Assembly: GCA_964019415.1 (NCBI GenBank)
Contig: OZ025876.1
Span: 8,159,245 to 8,223,244 of the forward strand
Direction: 5' to 3'
DNA length: 64,000 nucleotides
From: Ianthella basta
Lineage: Eukaryota; Porifera; Demospongiae; Verongiida; Ianthellidae
The notes below the pieces were generated by a model. It was not told where the DNA came from. It searched no databases and saw only the letters and a list, made by a program, of their open reading frames with translations. The translations under genes and the position numbers were made by a program. Below, one piece after another: positions 12,401-26,500 of the stretch; position 1 is the stretch's first letter, and every line of letters starts with the position of its first letter.

Positions 12401-15400
12401 ATCTTGCCAAATCTTGCCAAATCTTCCCTTGTCATATCTTGCCAGATCTTGCCTAATCTTGCTTAATCCTACCTTGTCATATCTTGCCTAATCTTGCTTA
12501 ATCTTACCTGTCATATCTTGCCAAATCTTACCTTGTCATATCTTGCCTAATCTTGCTTAATCTTACCTTGTCATATCTTGCCAAATCTTCTTTAATCTTA
12601 ACTCGTCATATCTTGCCAAATCTTGCTTAATCTTAACTTGTCATATCTTGCCAAATCTTGCCTAATTATACCTTGTCATATCTTGCCAGATCTTGCCAAA
12701 TCTTACCTTGTCATATCTTGCCAAATCTTGCCTAATCTTACATTGTCATATCTTGCCTAATCTTGCCTAATTTTACCTTGTCATATCTTGCCAAATCTTG
12801 CCAAATCTTACCTTGTTATATCTTGCCAGATCTTGCCTAATCTTACCTTGTCATATCTTGCCTAATCTTACTTAATCCTACCTTGTCATATCTTGCCTAA
12901 TCTTGCTTAATCTTACTTTGTCATAACTTGCCAAATCTTGCTTAATCTTACCTCGTCATATATTGCCAAATCTTACTTAAACTTAGCTTGTCATGTCTTG
13001 CCTAATCTTGCCTAATCTTACCTTGTCTTATCTTGCCAAATCTTGCCTAATTTTACCTTGTCATATCTTGCCAAATCTTGCTTAATCTTACATTGTCATA
13101 TCTTGCCTAATCTTGCCTAATTTCACTGTCATATCTTACCAAATCTTGCTTAATCTTACCTTCTCATATCTTGCCAAATCTTGCCTATTCTTACCTTGTC
13201 ATATCTTTCCAAATATTGCCTAATCTTACCTTGTCAAATCTTGCCAGATCTTTCCTAATCTTACCTTGTCATATCTTGCCAAATCTTGCCTATTCTTACC
13301 TTGTCATATCTTTCCAAATATTGCCAAATCTTACCTTGTCATATCTTTCCCAATATTGCCAAATCTTACCTTGTCATATCTTGCCAGATCTTGCCTAATT
13401 TTACCTTGTCATATCTTGCCTAATCTTGCTTAATCCTACCTTGTCATATCTTGCCTAATCTTGCTCAATTCTACATTGTCATATCTTGCCTAATCTTGCC
13501 TATTCTTACCTTGAAATAACTTACCAAACTTGCCTATTCTTACCTTGTCATATCTTTCCAAATATTGCCAAATCTTACCTTGTCATATCTTTCCAAATAT
13601 TGCCAAATCTTACATTGTCATATCTTGCCAAATCTTGCCTAATTTTACCTTGTCATATCTTGCCTAATCTTGCTTAATCCTACCTTGTCATATCTTGCCT
13701 AATCTTGCTTTGTCTTACCTTGTCATATCTTACCAAATCTTGCATAATCTTACCACGTCATATCTTGCTAAATCTTGCTTAATCGTACTTTGCCATATCT
13801 TGCCAAATCTTGCCTAATTTTACCTTGTCATATCTTGCCAAATCTTGCCTAATCTTACCTTGTCATATCTTGCCAAATCTTGCCTTATTTCACCTTGTTA
13901 TATCTTGCCAAATCTTGCAAAATCTTACCTTGTCATATATTGCCTAATCTTGCATAATTTTACTTTGTCATATCTTTCCAAATCTTACTAGTCATTTCTT
14001 TCCAGATCCTACTTAGTCGTATCTTGCCAGATCTTACCTGTCATATCTTGCCAAATCTTACCAAATTTTTCCTTGTAGTATCTTGCCTAATCTTGCCTAA
14101 TCTTACCTCGTCGTATCTTGCCAGATAACACCTTGTCATATCTTGCCAAATCATGCTTAATCTTACCTTGTCATATCTTGCCAAAACTTGCTTAATTTTA
14201 CCTAGTCATATCTTGCCAAATCTTGCTTAATCTTACCTTGTCATATCTTGCCACATCTTGCCAAATCTTACCTTTTCATATCTTGCCAAATCTTGCCAAA
14301 TCTTACCTTGCCATATCTTGCCAAATCTTACTTTGTCTTATCTTGCCTAATCTTGCTTAATCTTACATTGTCATATCTTGCCTAATCTTGCCTAATTTTA
14401 CCGTCATATCTTACCAAATCTTGCCAAATCTTACCTTGTCATATCTTGCCAGATCTTGCCTAATCTTACCTTGTCATATCTTGCCTAATCTTGCTTAATC
14501 CTACCTTGTCATATCTTGCCTAATCTTGCTCAATCCTACATTGTCATATCTTGCCTAAACTTGCCTATTCTTACCTTGAAATATCTTACCAAATCTTGCG
14601 TATTCTTACCTTGTCATATCTTTCAAAATATTGCCAAATCTTACCTTGTCATATCTTTCCAAATATTGCCAAATCTTACCTTGTCATATCTTGCCAAATC
14701 TTGCCTAATTTTACCTTGTCATATCTTGCCTAATCTTGCTTAATCCTACCTTGTCATATCTTGCCTAATCTTGCTTAATCTTACCTTGTCATATCTTACC
14801 AAATCTTGCATAATCTTACCACGTCATGTCTTGCCAAATCTTGCCTAATCTTACCTTGTCATATCTTGCCAGATCTTGCCTAATTTCACCTTGTTATATC
14901 TTGCCAAATCTTGCAAAATCTTACCTTGTCATATATTGCCTAATCTTGCATAATTCTACTTTGTCATATCTTCCAAAATCTTACTTTGTCATTTCTTGCC
15001 AGATCCTACTTAGTCGTATCTTGCCAGATCTTACCTGTCATATCTTGCCAAATCTTACCAAATCTTTCCTTGTAGTATCTTGCCTAATCTTGCCTAATCT
15101 TACCTCGTCATATCTTGCCAGATATTACCTTGTCTTATCTTGCCAAATCTTGCTTAATCTTACCTTGTCATATCATGCCAAATCTTGCTTAATTTTACCT
15201 CGTCATATCTTGCCAAATCTTGCTTAATCTTACCTTGTCATATCTTGCCACATCTTGCCAAATCTTACCTTGTCATATCTTGCCAAATCTTGCCAAATCT
15301 TACCTTGCCATATGATGCCAGATCTTCCTTAATCTTACCTTGTCATATTTTGCCTAATCTTTATTAATCTTACCCTGTCATATCTTGCCAAATCTTGCCT

Positions 15401-17859
15401 AATCTTACCTTGTCATATCTTGCCTAATATTGCTTAATTTTACCTTGTCATATCTAGCCAAATCTTGCCAAATCTTACCTTGTCATATCTTGCCTAATCT
15501 TGCCTAATCTTACATTGTCATATCTTGCCTACTCTTGCCTAATTTTACCTTGTCATATCTTGCCAAAGCTTGCAAAATCTTACCTTGTCATAGCTTGCCT
15601 AATCTTGCTTAATTTTACCGTGTCATATCTTGCCAAATCTTGCTTAATCCTACCTTGTCATATCTTGCCTAATCTCGCTTAATCTTACCTTGTCATGTCT
15701 TGCCTAATCTTGCTTAATCTTACCTTGTCATATCTTGCCAAATCTTGCCTAATGTTACCTTGTCATATCTTGCCAAATCTTGCCAAATCTTTCCTTGTCA
15801 TATCTTGCCAGATCTTGCCTAATCTTATCTTGTCATAATTTGCCTAATCTTGCTTAATCCTACATTGTGACATCTTGCCTAATCTTGCTCAATCTTACCT
15901 TGTAATATCTTACCAAATCTTGCTTAATCTTACCTCGTCATATCTTGCCAAATCTAGCTTAATCTTACCTTGTCATATGTTGCCAACTCTTGCCAAATCT
16001 TACCTTGTCATATCTTACCTAATCTTGCCTAATCTTGCCTAATTTTACCTCGTCATATCTTGCCTAATCTTCCTTAATCATACCTCGTACTATCTTGCCA
16101 AATCTTGCTTAATTTTACCTTTTCATATCTTGCCAAATCTTACCTTGTCATATCTTGCCAGATCTTGCCTAATCTTACCTTGTCATATCTTGCCTAATCT
16201 TGCTTAATCTTACCTTGTCATATCATACCTAATCTTGCCTTATCTTGCCTAATTTTACCTCGTCATATCTTGCCAAATCTTGCAAAATATTAACTTGTCA
16301 TATATTGCCTAATCTTGCATAATTTTACCTTGTCATATCTTGCCAAATCTAACTTTGTCATTTCTTGCCAGATTCTACTTTGTCGTATCTTGCCAGATCT
16401 TACCTGTGATATCTTGCCATATCGTACCAAATCTTTCCTTGTAATATCTTGCCTAATCTTGCCTAAACATACCTCATCATATCTTGCCAAATCTTACCTT
16501 GTAATATTGTGCCAAATCTTGTTTAATTTTACCTCGTCATATCTTGCCAAATCTTGCTTAATGTTACCTTGTCATATCTTGCCACATCTTGCCAAATCGT
16601 ACCTTGGCATATCTTGCCAAATCTTGCTTAATCTTACCTTGTCATATCTTGCCAAATCTTGCTTAATCTTACCTTGTCATAATTTGCCAAATCTTGCCAA
16701 ATCTTACCTTGTCATATCTTGCCAAATCTTGCTTAATCTTACCTTGTCATATCTTGCCAAATCTTGCCTAATTTTACCTTGTCATATCTTGCCAACTCTT
16801 GCCAAATCTTACCTTGTCATATTTTGCCTAATCTTGCCTAATCTTACATTGTCATATCTTGCCAAATCTTGCCTAATTTTACCTTGTCATATCTTGCCAA
16901 ATCTTACCTTGTCATATCTTGCCTAATCTTGCTTAATCCTACCTTGTCATATCTTGCCTAATCTTGCTTAATCTTACCTGTCATATCTTGCCAAATCCTA
17001 CCTTGTCATATCTTGCCTAATCTTGCTTAATCTTACCTTGTCGTATCTTGCCAAATCTTCTTTAATCTTACCTTGTCAAATCTTGCCAAATCTTGCTTAA
17101 TCTTACCTTGTCATATCTTGCCAAATCTGGCCAAATTTTACCTTGTCATATCTTGCCAAATCTTGCCTAATCTTACCTTGTCATATCTTGCCTAATCTTG
17201 CCTAATCTTACATTGTCATATCTTGCCTAGTCTTGCATAATTTTACCTTGTCATATCCTGCCAAATCTTACTTTGTCATTTCTTGCCAGATCCTACTTTG
17301 TCGTATCTTGCCAGATTTTACCTGTCATATCTTGCCAGATCTTACCTTGTAAAATCTTGCCAAACCTTACCAAATCTTTCCTTGTCATGTCTTGCCTACT
17401 CTTGCCTAATGTTACCTCGTCATATCTTGCAGAATCTTACCTTGTCATATCTTGCCAAATCTTGCCAAATCTTACCTTGTCATATTTTGCCAAATCTTGC
17501 TTAATCTTACCTTGTCATAACTTGCCAAATCTTGCCAAATCTTACCTTGTCTTATCTTGCCAAATCTTGCTTAATCTTACCTTGTCATAACTTACCAAAT
17601 CTTGCTTAATCTTATCTTATCTAATTTTGCCGAATCTTGCCAAATCTTACCTAGTCATATCTTGCCAAATCTAGCTTAATCTTACCATGTCATATCTTGC
17701 CTAATCTTGCTTTATCTTACCTTTTCATAACTTGCCAAATCTTGCTTAATCTTACTTTGTCATATCTTGCCAAATCTTACCTTGTCATATCTTGCCAGAT
17801 CTTACCTTGTCATATCTTGCCGAATCTTGCCTAATCTTACCTTGTAATATTTTGCAATA

Positions 17860-18200
17860 TCTTGTCAAATCTTACCTTGTCATATCTTGCCACATCTTAC
17901 CTTGTCATATCTTGCCAAATCTTGCCAAATCTTACTTCGTCATATCTTGCCAGATCGATCATACCTCGTCATATCTTGCCAGATCTTACCTTGTCATATC
18001 TTGCCGAATCTTACCTTGTAATATCTTGCCATATCTTGTCAAATCTTACCTTGTCATATCTTGCAAAATCTTACCTTGTCATATCTTGCCAAATCTTGCC
18101 AAATCTTACTTCGTCATATCTTGCCAGATCGATCATACCTCGTCATATCTTGCCAGATCATACCTCGTCATATCTTGCCAAATTTTTCTTATACCTTGTC
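17860..18200 (+). repeat. 174-bp tandem duplication within the satellite
   Basis: The unusual string CAGATCGATCATACCTCGTC occurs at 17951 and again at 18125 with matching flanks on both sides, giving a tandem duplication of 174 bp (five units minus one base). It is a compact example of local unequal exchange. Confidence 0.8.
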
Positions 18201-21200
18201 ATATCTTGCCGAATCTTGCCAAATTTTACCTTGTCATATCTTGCTAAATCTTGCCTAATTTTACCTTGTCATATCTTGCCAAATCTTGCCGAATCTTACC
18301 TTGTCGTATCTTGCCTAATCTTACATTGCCATATCTTGCCTAATCTTTCCTAATTTTATTTTGTCATATCTTGCCAAATCTTTCCTAATCTTACCTTGTC
18401 ATATCTTGCCAAATCTTGCCTAATTTTACATTGTCATATCTTGCCTAATCTTGCCTAATCTTAAATTGTCATATCTTGCCTAATCTTGTCTAATTGTACC
18501 TTGTCATATCTTACCAAATCTTGCCAAATCATACCTTATCATATCTTGCCTGATCTAGCCTAATCTTAACTTGTCATATCTTGCCTAATCTTGCATAATT
18601 TTACCTTGTCATATCTTGCCAAATCTTACTTTGTCATTGCTTGTCAGATCCTACTTTGTCGTATTTTACCATATCTTACCAAATCATTCCCTGTAATATC
18701 TTGCCTAATCTGCTAATCTTACCTCGTCATATCTTGCCAGATCTTACCTTGTCATATCTTGCCAAATCTTGCCAAATCTTACCTTGTCATATCATGCCAA
18801 ATCCTACTTACTTTTACCTTGTCAAATCTTGCCAAATCTTTCTTAATCTTACCTTGTCATATCTTGCAACATCTTGCCAAATCATACCTTGTCATATCTT
18901 GCCAAATCTTGACTAATCCTACCTTGTCATATCTTGCCAAATCTTGCTTAATCTTACCTTGTCATATTTTGCCAAATCTTGCCAAATCTTACCTTGTCAT
19001 ATCTTGCCAAATCTTACCTTGTCATAGCTTGCCTAATCTTGCTTAATCTTACCGAGTCATATATAGCCAAATCTTCCTTAATCTTACCTCGTCATATCTT
19101 GCTAAATCTTGCTTAATGTTACCTTGTCATATCTTGCCAAATCTTGCTTAATCTTACCTTGTCATATCTTGCCTAATCTTACCTTCTCATATCTTGCCTA
19201 ATCTTGCCAAATCTTACCTTGTCATATCGTGCCTACTCTTGCCTAATCATACATTGTCATATCTTTCCTAATCTTGCCTAATTTTACCTTGTCATATCTT
19301 GCCAAATCTTACCTTGTCATATCTTGCCAGATCTTGCCTAATCTTACCTTATCATATCTTGCCATATCTTGCCTAATCTTATCTTGTCATATATTGCCAA
19401 ATCTTGCCAAATCTTACCTTGTCATATCTTGCATAATCTTGCCTAATCTTACATTGTCATATCTTGCCTAATCTTGCCTAATTTTACCTTGTCATATCTT
19501 GCCAAATCTTGCCAAATCTTACCTTGTCATATCTTGCCACATCTTGCCTAATCTTACCTTTTAATATCTTGCCAAATCTTGCTTAATCCTACCTTGCCAT
19601 TTATTGCCTAATCTTGCTTAATCTTGCCTTGTCGTATCTTGCCAAATCTTGCTTAATCTTACCTTGTCATATCTTGCCAAATCTTGCATAATCTTACCTT
19701 GTCATATCTTGCCAAATCTTGCCTAATTTTACCTTGTCATATCTTGCCAAATCTTGCCCAATCTTACCTTGTCATATTTTGCCTAATCTTGCCAAATCTT
19801 GCCTTGTCATATCTTGCCAGATCTTGCCTAATCTTGCTTAATCTTAACTTGTCATATCTTACCAAATCTTGCTTAATCTTACCTCGTCATATCTTGCCAA
19901 ATCTTGCTTAATCTTACATTGTCATATCTTGCCAAATCTTGCCTAATCGTACCTTGTCATATCTTGCCTAATCTTGCCTAATTTTTCCTTGTCATATGTT
20001 GCCAACTCTTGCCAAATCTTACCTTGTCATATCTTACCTAATCTTGCCTAATCTTACTTTGTCATATCTTGCCTAATCTTGCCTAATTTTACCTTGTCAT
20101 ATCTTGCCAGATCTTGCATAATCTTACCTTGTCATATATTGGCTAATCTTGCATAATTTTACCTTGTCATATCTTGCCAAATCTTACTTTGCTATTTCTT
20201 GCCAGATCCAACTTTGTCGTATCTTGCCAGATCTTACCTGTCATATCTTGCCAAATCTTACCAAATCTTTCTTTGTAATATCTTGCCTAATCTTGCCTAA
20301 TCTTACCTTGTCATATTTTGCCAGATCTTACCTTGTCATATCTTGCCAAATCTTGCCAAATCTTACCTTGTCATATCTTGCCAAATCTTGTTTAATTTTA
20401 CCTTGTCATATCTTGCCAAATCTTGCTTAATGTTACCTTGTCATATCTTGCCAAATCTTGCAAAATCTTACCTTGTCATATTTTGCCAAATCTTGCTTAA
20501 TCATACCTTGTCATATCTTGCCTAATCTTGCTTAATCTTATCTTATCATATTTTGCCAAATTTGCCTAATCTTACCTTGTCATATCTTGCCAAACCTTGC
20601 CTAATCTTACCTTGTCATATCTTGCCGAATCTTGCCTAATCTTACCTTGTCCTATCTTGCCAAATCTTGCCAAATCTTACATTGTCATATCTTGCCTAAT
20701 CTTGCCTAATATTACCTTGTCATATCTTGCCAAATCTTGCCTAATCTTACCTTGTCACATTTTGCCTAATCTTGCCTAATCTTACATTGTCATATCTTGC
20801 CTAGTCTTGCCTAATTTTACCTTGTCATATCTTGTTAAATCTTGCTTAATCTTACTTTGTCATATCTTGCCAGATCTTGCCTAATCTTACCTTGTGATAT
20901 CTTGCCTAATCTTGCTTAATCCTACCTTGTCATATCTTGCCTAATCTTGCTTAATCTTACCTTGTCATATCTTGCCAAATCTTGCTTAATTTTACCTTGT
21001 CATATCTTGCCAAATCTTGCCAAATCCTACCATGTTATATCTTGCCAGATCTTGCCTAATCTTACCTTGTCATATCTTGCCTAATCTTTCTCAAACTTAC
21101 CTTGTCATATCTTGCAAAATCTTGCTTATTCTTACCTCGTCATATCTTGCCAAATCTTGCCTAATCTTACCTTGTCATGTCTTGCCAAATCTTGCCTAAT

Positions 21201-23349
21201 CTTACCTTGTCATATCTTGCCAAATCTTGCCTAATTTTACCTTGTCATATCTTGCCAAATCTTGCCAAATCTTACCTTGTCATATCTTGCCTAATCTTGC
21301 TTAATCTTACATTGTCATATCTTGCCTAATCTTGCCTAATTTTACCGTCATATCTTACCAAATCTTGCCAAATCTTACCTTGTTATATCTTGCTAGATCT
21401 TGCCTAATCTTACCTTGTCATATCTTGCCTAATCTTGCTTAATCTTACCTTGTCATATCATGCCAGATCTTGCCTAATCTTGCCTTGTCATATCTTGCCT
21501 AATCTTGCTTAATCCTACCTTGTCATATCTTGCCTAATCTTGCTTAATCTTACCTGTCATATCTTGCTTAATCCTACCTTGTCATATCTTGCCTAATCTT
21601 GCTTAATCTTACCTTGTCATATCTTGCCAAATCTTGCTTATTCTTACCTCGTCATATCTTGCCAAATCTTGCTTAATCTTACCTTGTCATGTCTTGCCAA
21701 ATCTTGCCTAATCTTACCTTGTCATATCTTGCCAAATCTTGCCTAATTTTACCTTGTCATATCTTGCCAAATCTTACCTTGTCTTATCTTGCCTAATCTT
21801 GCTTAATCTTACATTGTCATATCTTGCCTAATCTTGCCTAATTTTACCGTCATATCTTACAAAATCTTGCCAAATCTTACCTTGTCATATCTTGCCAGAT
21901 CTTGCCTAATCTTACCTTGTCATATCTTGCCTAATCTTGCTTAATCCTACCTTGTAATATCTTGCCTAATCTTTCTTAATCCTACCATGTCATATCTTGC
22001 CTAATCTTGCTTAATCTTACCTGTCATATCTTGCCAAATCTTACCTTGTCATATCTTGCCTAATCTTGCTTAATCTTACCTTGTCATATCTTGTCACATC
22101 TTCTTTAATCTTACCTCGTCATATCTTGCCAAATCTTGCTTAATCTTACCTTGTCATATCTTGCATAATCTTGCCTAATTATACCTTGTCATATCTTGCC
22201 AAATCTTGCCAAATCTTACCTTGTCATATCTTGCCAGATCTTGCCTAATCTTGCCTTGTCATATCTTGCCAAATCTTGCTTAATCCTACCTTGTCATATC
22301 TTGCCTAATCTTGCTTAATCTTACCTTCTCATATCTTGCCTAATCTTGCTTAATCTTACCTTGTCATATCTTGCCAAATCTTCTTTAATCTTACCTCGTC
22401 ATATCTTGCCAAATCTTGCTTAATCTTACCTTGTTATATCTTGCCAAATCTTGCCTAATTTTACCTTGTCATATCTTGCCATATCTTGCCAAATCTTATC
22501 TTGTCATATCTAGCCTAATCTTGCCTAATTTTACCTTGTCATATCTTGCAAAATCTTGCCAAATCTTACCTTGTCATATCTTGCCTAATCTTGCTTAATC
22601 ATACCTTGTCCTATCTTGCCTAATCTTGCTTAATCTTACCTTGTCATATCTTACTTAATCTTGCCTAATCTTACATTGTCATATCTTGCCTAATTTTGCC
22701 TAATATTACCTTGTCATATCTTGCTAAATCTTGCCAAATCTTACCTTGTCATATCTTGCCAGATCTTGCCTAATCTTACCTTTTCATATCTTGCCAGATC
22801 TTGCTTAATCCTACCTTGCCATTTATTGCCTAATCTTGCTTAATCTTGCCTTGTCGCATATTGCCAAATCTTGCTTAATCTTACCTTGTCATATCTTGCC
22901 AAATCTTGCATAATCTTACCTTGTCATATCTTGCCAAATCTTGCCTAATTTTACCTTGTCATATCTTGCCAAATCTTGCCCAATCTTACCTTGTCATATT
23001 TTGCCAGATCTTGCCAAATCTTGCCTTGTCATATCTTGCCAGATCTTGCCTAATCTTGCTTAATCTTAACTTGTCATATCTTACCAAATCTTGCTTAATC
23101 TTACCTTGTCATATCTTGCCAAATCTTGCTTAATCTTACCTTGTCATATCTTGCCAAATCTTGCCTAATCGTACCTTGTCATATCTTGCCTAATCTTGCC
23201 TAATATTTCCTTGTCATATGTTGCCAACTCTTGCCAAATCTTACCTTGTCATATCTTACCTAATCTTGCCTAATCTTACTTTGTATTATCTTGCCTAATC
23301 TTACCTAATTTTACCTTGTCATATCTTGCCAAATCTTGCATAATCTTAC

Positions 23350-23530
23350 CTTGTCATATATTGGCTAATCTTGCATAATTTCACCTTGTCATATCTTGCC
23401 AAATCTTACTTTGTTATTTCTTGCCAGATCCTACTTTGTCGTATCTTGCCAGATCTTACCTGTCATATCTTGCCAAATCTTACTAAATCTTTCTTTGTAA
23501 TATCTTGCCTAATCTTGCCTAATCTTACCT
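23350..23530 (+). repeat. Block of 25-bp units (clear example of a 12-copy block)
   Basis: Here the array switches to 25-bp units (one 10-mer plus one 15-mer) with private variants: CATAATTTCACC, TACTTTGTTATTTC, GCCAGATCCTAC, TTTGTCGTATC, GATCTTACCTGTCATATC, then TTTCTTTGTAATATC. The same ordered variants recur at about 5467, 10265, 11234, 13945, 14947, 16308, 17229, 18590, 20142, 24936 and 33024. The block is therefore copied as a unit, independently of the flanking 35-bp monomers. Confidence 0.8.
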
Positions 23531-26500
23531 CGTCATATTTTGCCAGATCTTACCTTGTCATATCTTGCCAAATCTTGCCAAATCTTACCTTGTCATATCT
23601 TGCCAAATCTTGTTTATTTTACCTTGTCATAACTTGCCAAATCTTGCTTAATCTTACCTTGTCATATTTTGCCAAATCTTGCCAAATCTTACCTTGTCAT
23701 ATCTTGCCTAATCTTGCCAAATCTTACCTTGTCATATCCTGACAAATCTTCCTTAATCTTACCTTGTCATATCTTGCCATATCTTGCTTAATCTTACCTT
23801 GTCATATCTTGCCAAATCTTGCCAAATCTTACCTTGTCATATGTTGCCAAATCTTGCTTAATCTTACCTTGTCATATTTTGCCAAATTTTGCAAAATCTT
23901 GCCTTGTCATATCTTGCCAAATCTTGCTTATTCTTACCTCGTCATATCTTGCCAAATCTTGTTTAATTTTACCTCGTCATATCTTGCCAAATCTTGCTTA
24001 ATCTTACCTTGTCATATCTTGCCACATCTTGCCAAATCTTGCCTTATCATATCTTGTCAAATCTTGCCTAATCTTACCTTGTCATATGTTGCCAAATCTT
24101 GCTTAATCTTACCTTGTCATATTTTGCCAAATTTTGCAAAATCTTACCTTGTCATATCTTGCCAAATCTTGCTTATTCTTACCTCGTCATATCTTGCCAA
24201 ATCTTGTTTAATTTTACCTCGTCATATCTTGCCAAATCTTGCTTAATCTTAACTTGTCATATCTTGCCACATCTTGCCAAATCTTGCCTTGTCATATCTT
24301 GTCAAATCTTGCCTAATCTTACCTAGTCATATCTTGCTAAATCTTGCTTAATCTTACCTTGTCATATTTTGCCAAATCTTGCCAAATCTAACCTTGTCAT
24401 ATCTTGCCAAATCTTGCTTAATCTTACTTTATCATATTTTGCCAAATCTTGCCAAATCTTACCTTGTCATATCTTGCCAAATCTTGCCAAATCTTACCTC
24501 GTCATATCTTGCCAAATCTTGCTTAATCTTATCTTGTCATATCTTGCCATATCTTGCCTAATCTTACCTTGTCATATCTTGCCTAATCTTGCTTAATCCT
24601 ACCTTGTTATATCTTACCTAATCTTCTTAATCTTAACTTGCCATAACTTACCAAATCTTGCTTAATCTTACCTCGTCATATCTTGCCAAATCTTGCTTAG
24701 TCTTACCTTGTCATATCTTGTCAAATCTTGCCTAATCCTACCTTGTCATATCTTGCCAAATCTTGCCTGATTTTTCCTTGTCATATGTTGCCAACTCTTG
24801 CCAAATCTTACCTTGTCATATCTTACCTAATCTTGCCTAATCTTACATTGTCATATCTTGCCTATTTTTGCCTAATTTTACCTTGTCATATCTTGCTATA
24901 TCTTGCAAAATCTTACCTTGTCATAAATTGCCTAATCTTGCATAATTTTACCTTACTATATCTTGCCAAATCTTACTTTGTCATTACTTGCCAGATCCTA
25001 CTTTGTCGTATCTTGCCAGATCTTACCTGTCATATCTTGCCAAATCTTACCAAATCTTTCCTTGTAATATCTTGCCTAATCTTCCTAATCTTACCTAGTC
25101 ATATCCTGACAGATCTTACCTTATCTTATCTTGCCAAATCTTGCCAAATCTTATCTTGTCATATCTTGCCAAATCTTGTTTAATTTTACCTCGTCATATC
25201 TTGCCAAATCTTGCTTAATCTTACCTTGTCATATCTTGCCACATCTTGCCAAATCTTGCCTTGTCATATCTTGTCAAATCTTGCCTAATCTTACCTTGTC
25301 ATACCTTGCTAAATCTTGCTTAATCTTACCTTGTCATATTTTGCCTAATCTTGCCAAATCTTACCTTGTCATATCTTGCCAAATCTTGCTTAATCTTACT
25401 TTGTCATATTTTGCAAATTCTTGCCAAATCTTATTTTGTCATATCTTGCCAAATCTTGCCAAATCTAACCTTGTCATATCTTGCCAAATCTTGCTTAATC
25501 TTACCTTGTCATATTTTGCCAAATCTTGCCAAATCTTACCTTGTCATATCTTGCCTAATCTTGCCAAATCTTACCTTGTCATATCCTGACAAATCTTCCT
25601 TAATCTTACCTTGTCATATCTTGCTAAATCTTGCTTAATCTTACCTTGTCATATCTTGCCAAATCTTGCCAAATCTTACCTTGTCATATGTTACCAAATC
25701 TTGCTTAATCTTACCTTGTCATATTTTGCCAAATCTTCCTTAATCTTACCTTGTCATATCTTGCCAAATCTTGCCAAATCTTACCTTGTCATATCTTGAC
25801 AAATCTTCCTTAATCTTACCTCGTCATATCTTGCCAAATCTTGCTTAATCTTACCTTGTCATATCTTGCCAAATCTTGCTTAATCTTAACTTGTCATATC
25901 TTGCAAAATCTTCCTTAATCTTACCTCGTTATATCTTGCCAAATTTTGCTTAATCTTACCTCGTCATATCTTGCCAAATCTTACCTAATTTTACCTTGTC
26001 ATATCTTGCCTAATCTTGCCTAATCTTACATTGTCATATTATGCCAAATCTTGCTTAATCTTACCTTGTCATATCTTGCCAAATCTTACTTTGTCTTAAC
26101 TTGCTAAATCTTGATTAATCTTACCTTGGCATATCTTGCCAATTCTTACTTAATCTTACCTTATCATATTTTGTAAAATTTGCCAAATCTTACCTTTTCA
26201 TATCTTGCCAAATCTTGCCTAATTTTACTATGTAATATCTTGCCTAATCTTGCCAAATCTAACCTTGTCATATCTTGCCAAATTTTGCTTAATCTTACCT
26301 TGTCATATTTTGCCAAATCTTGCCAAATCTTACTTTGTCATATCCTGCCAAATCTTGCTAAATCTAACCTTGTCATATCTTGCCAAATCTTGCTTAATCT
26401 TACCTTGTCATATTTTGCCAAATCTTTCCAAATCTTACCTTGTCATATCTTGCCTAATCTTGCCTAATCTTATGTTGTCATATCCTGACAAATCTTGCTT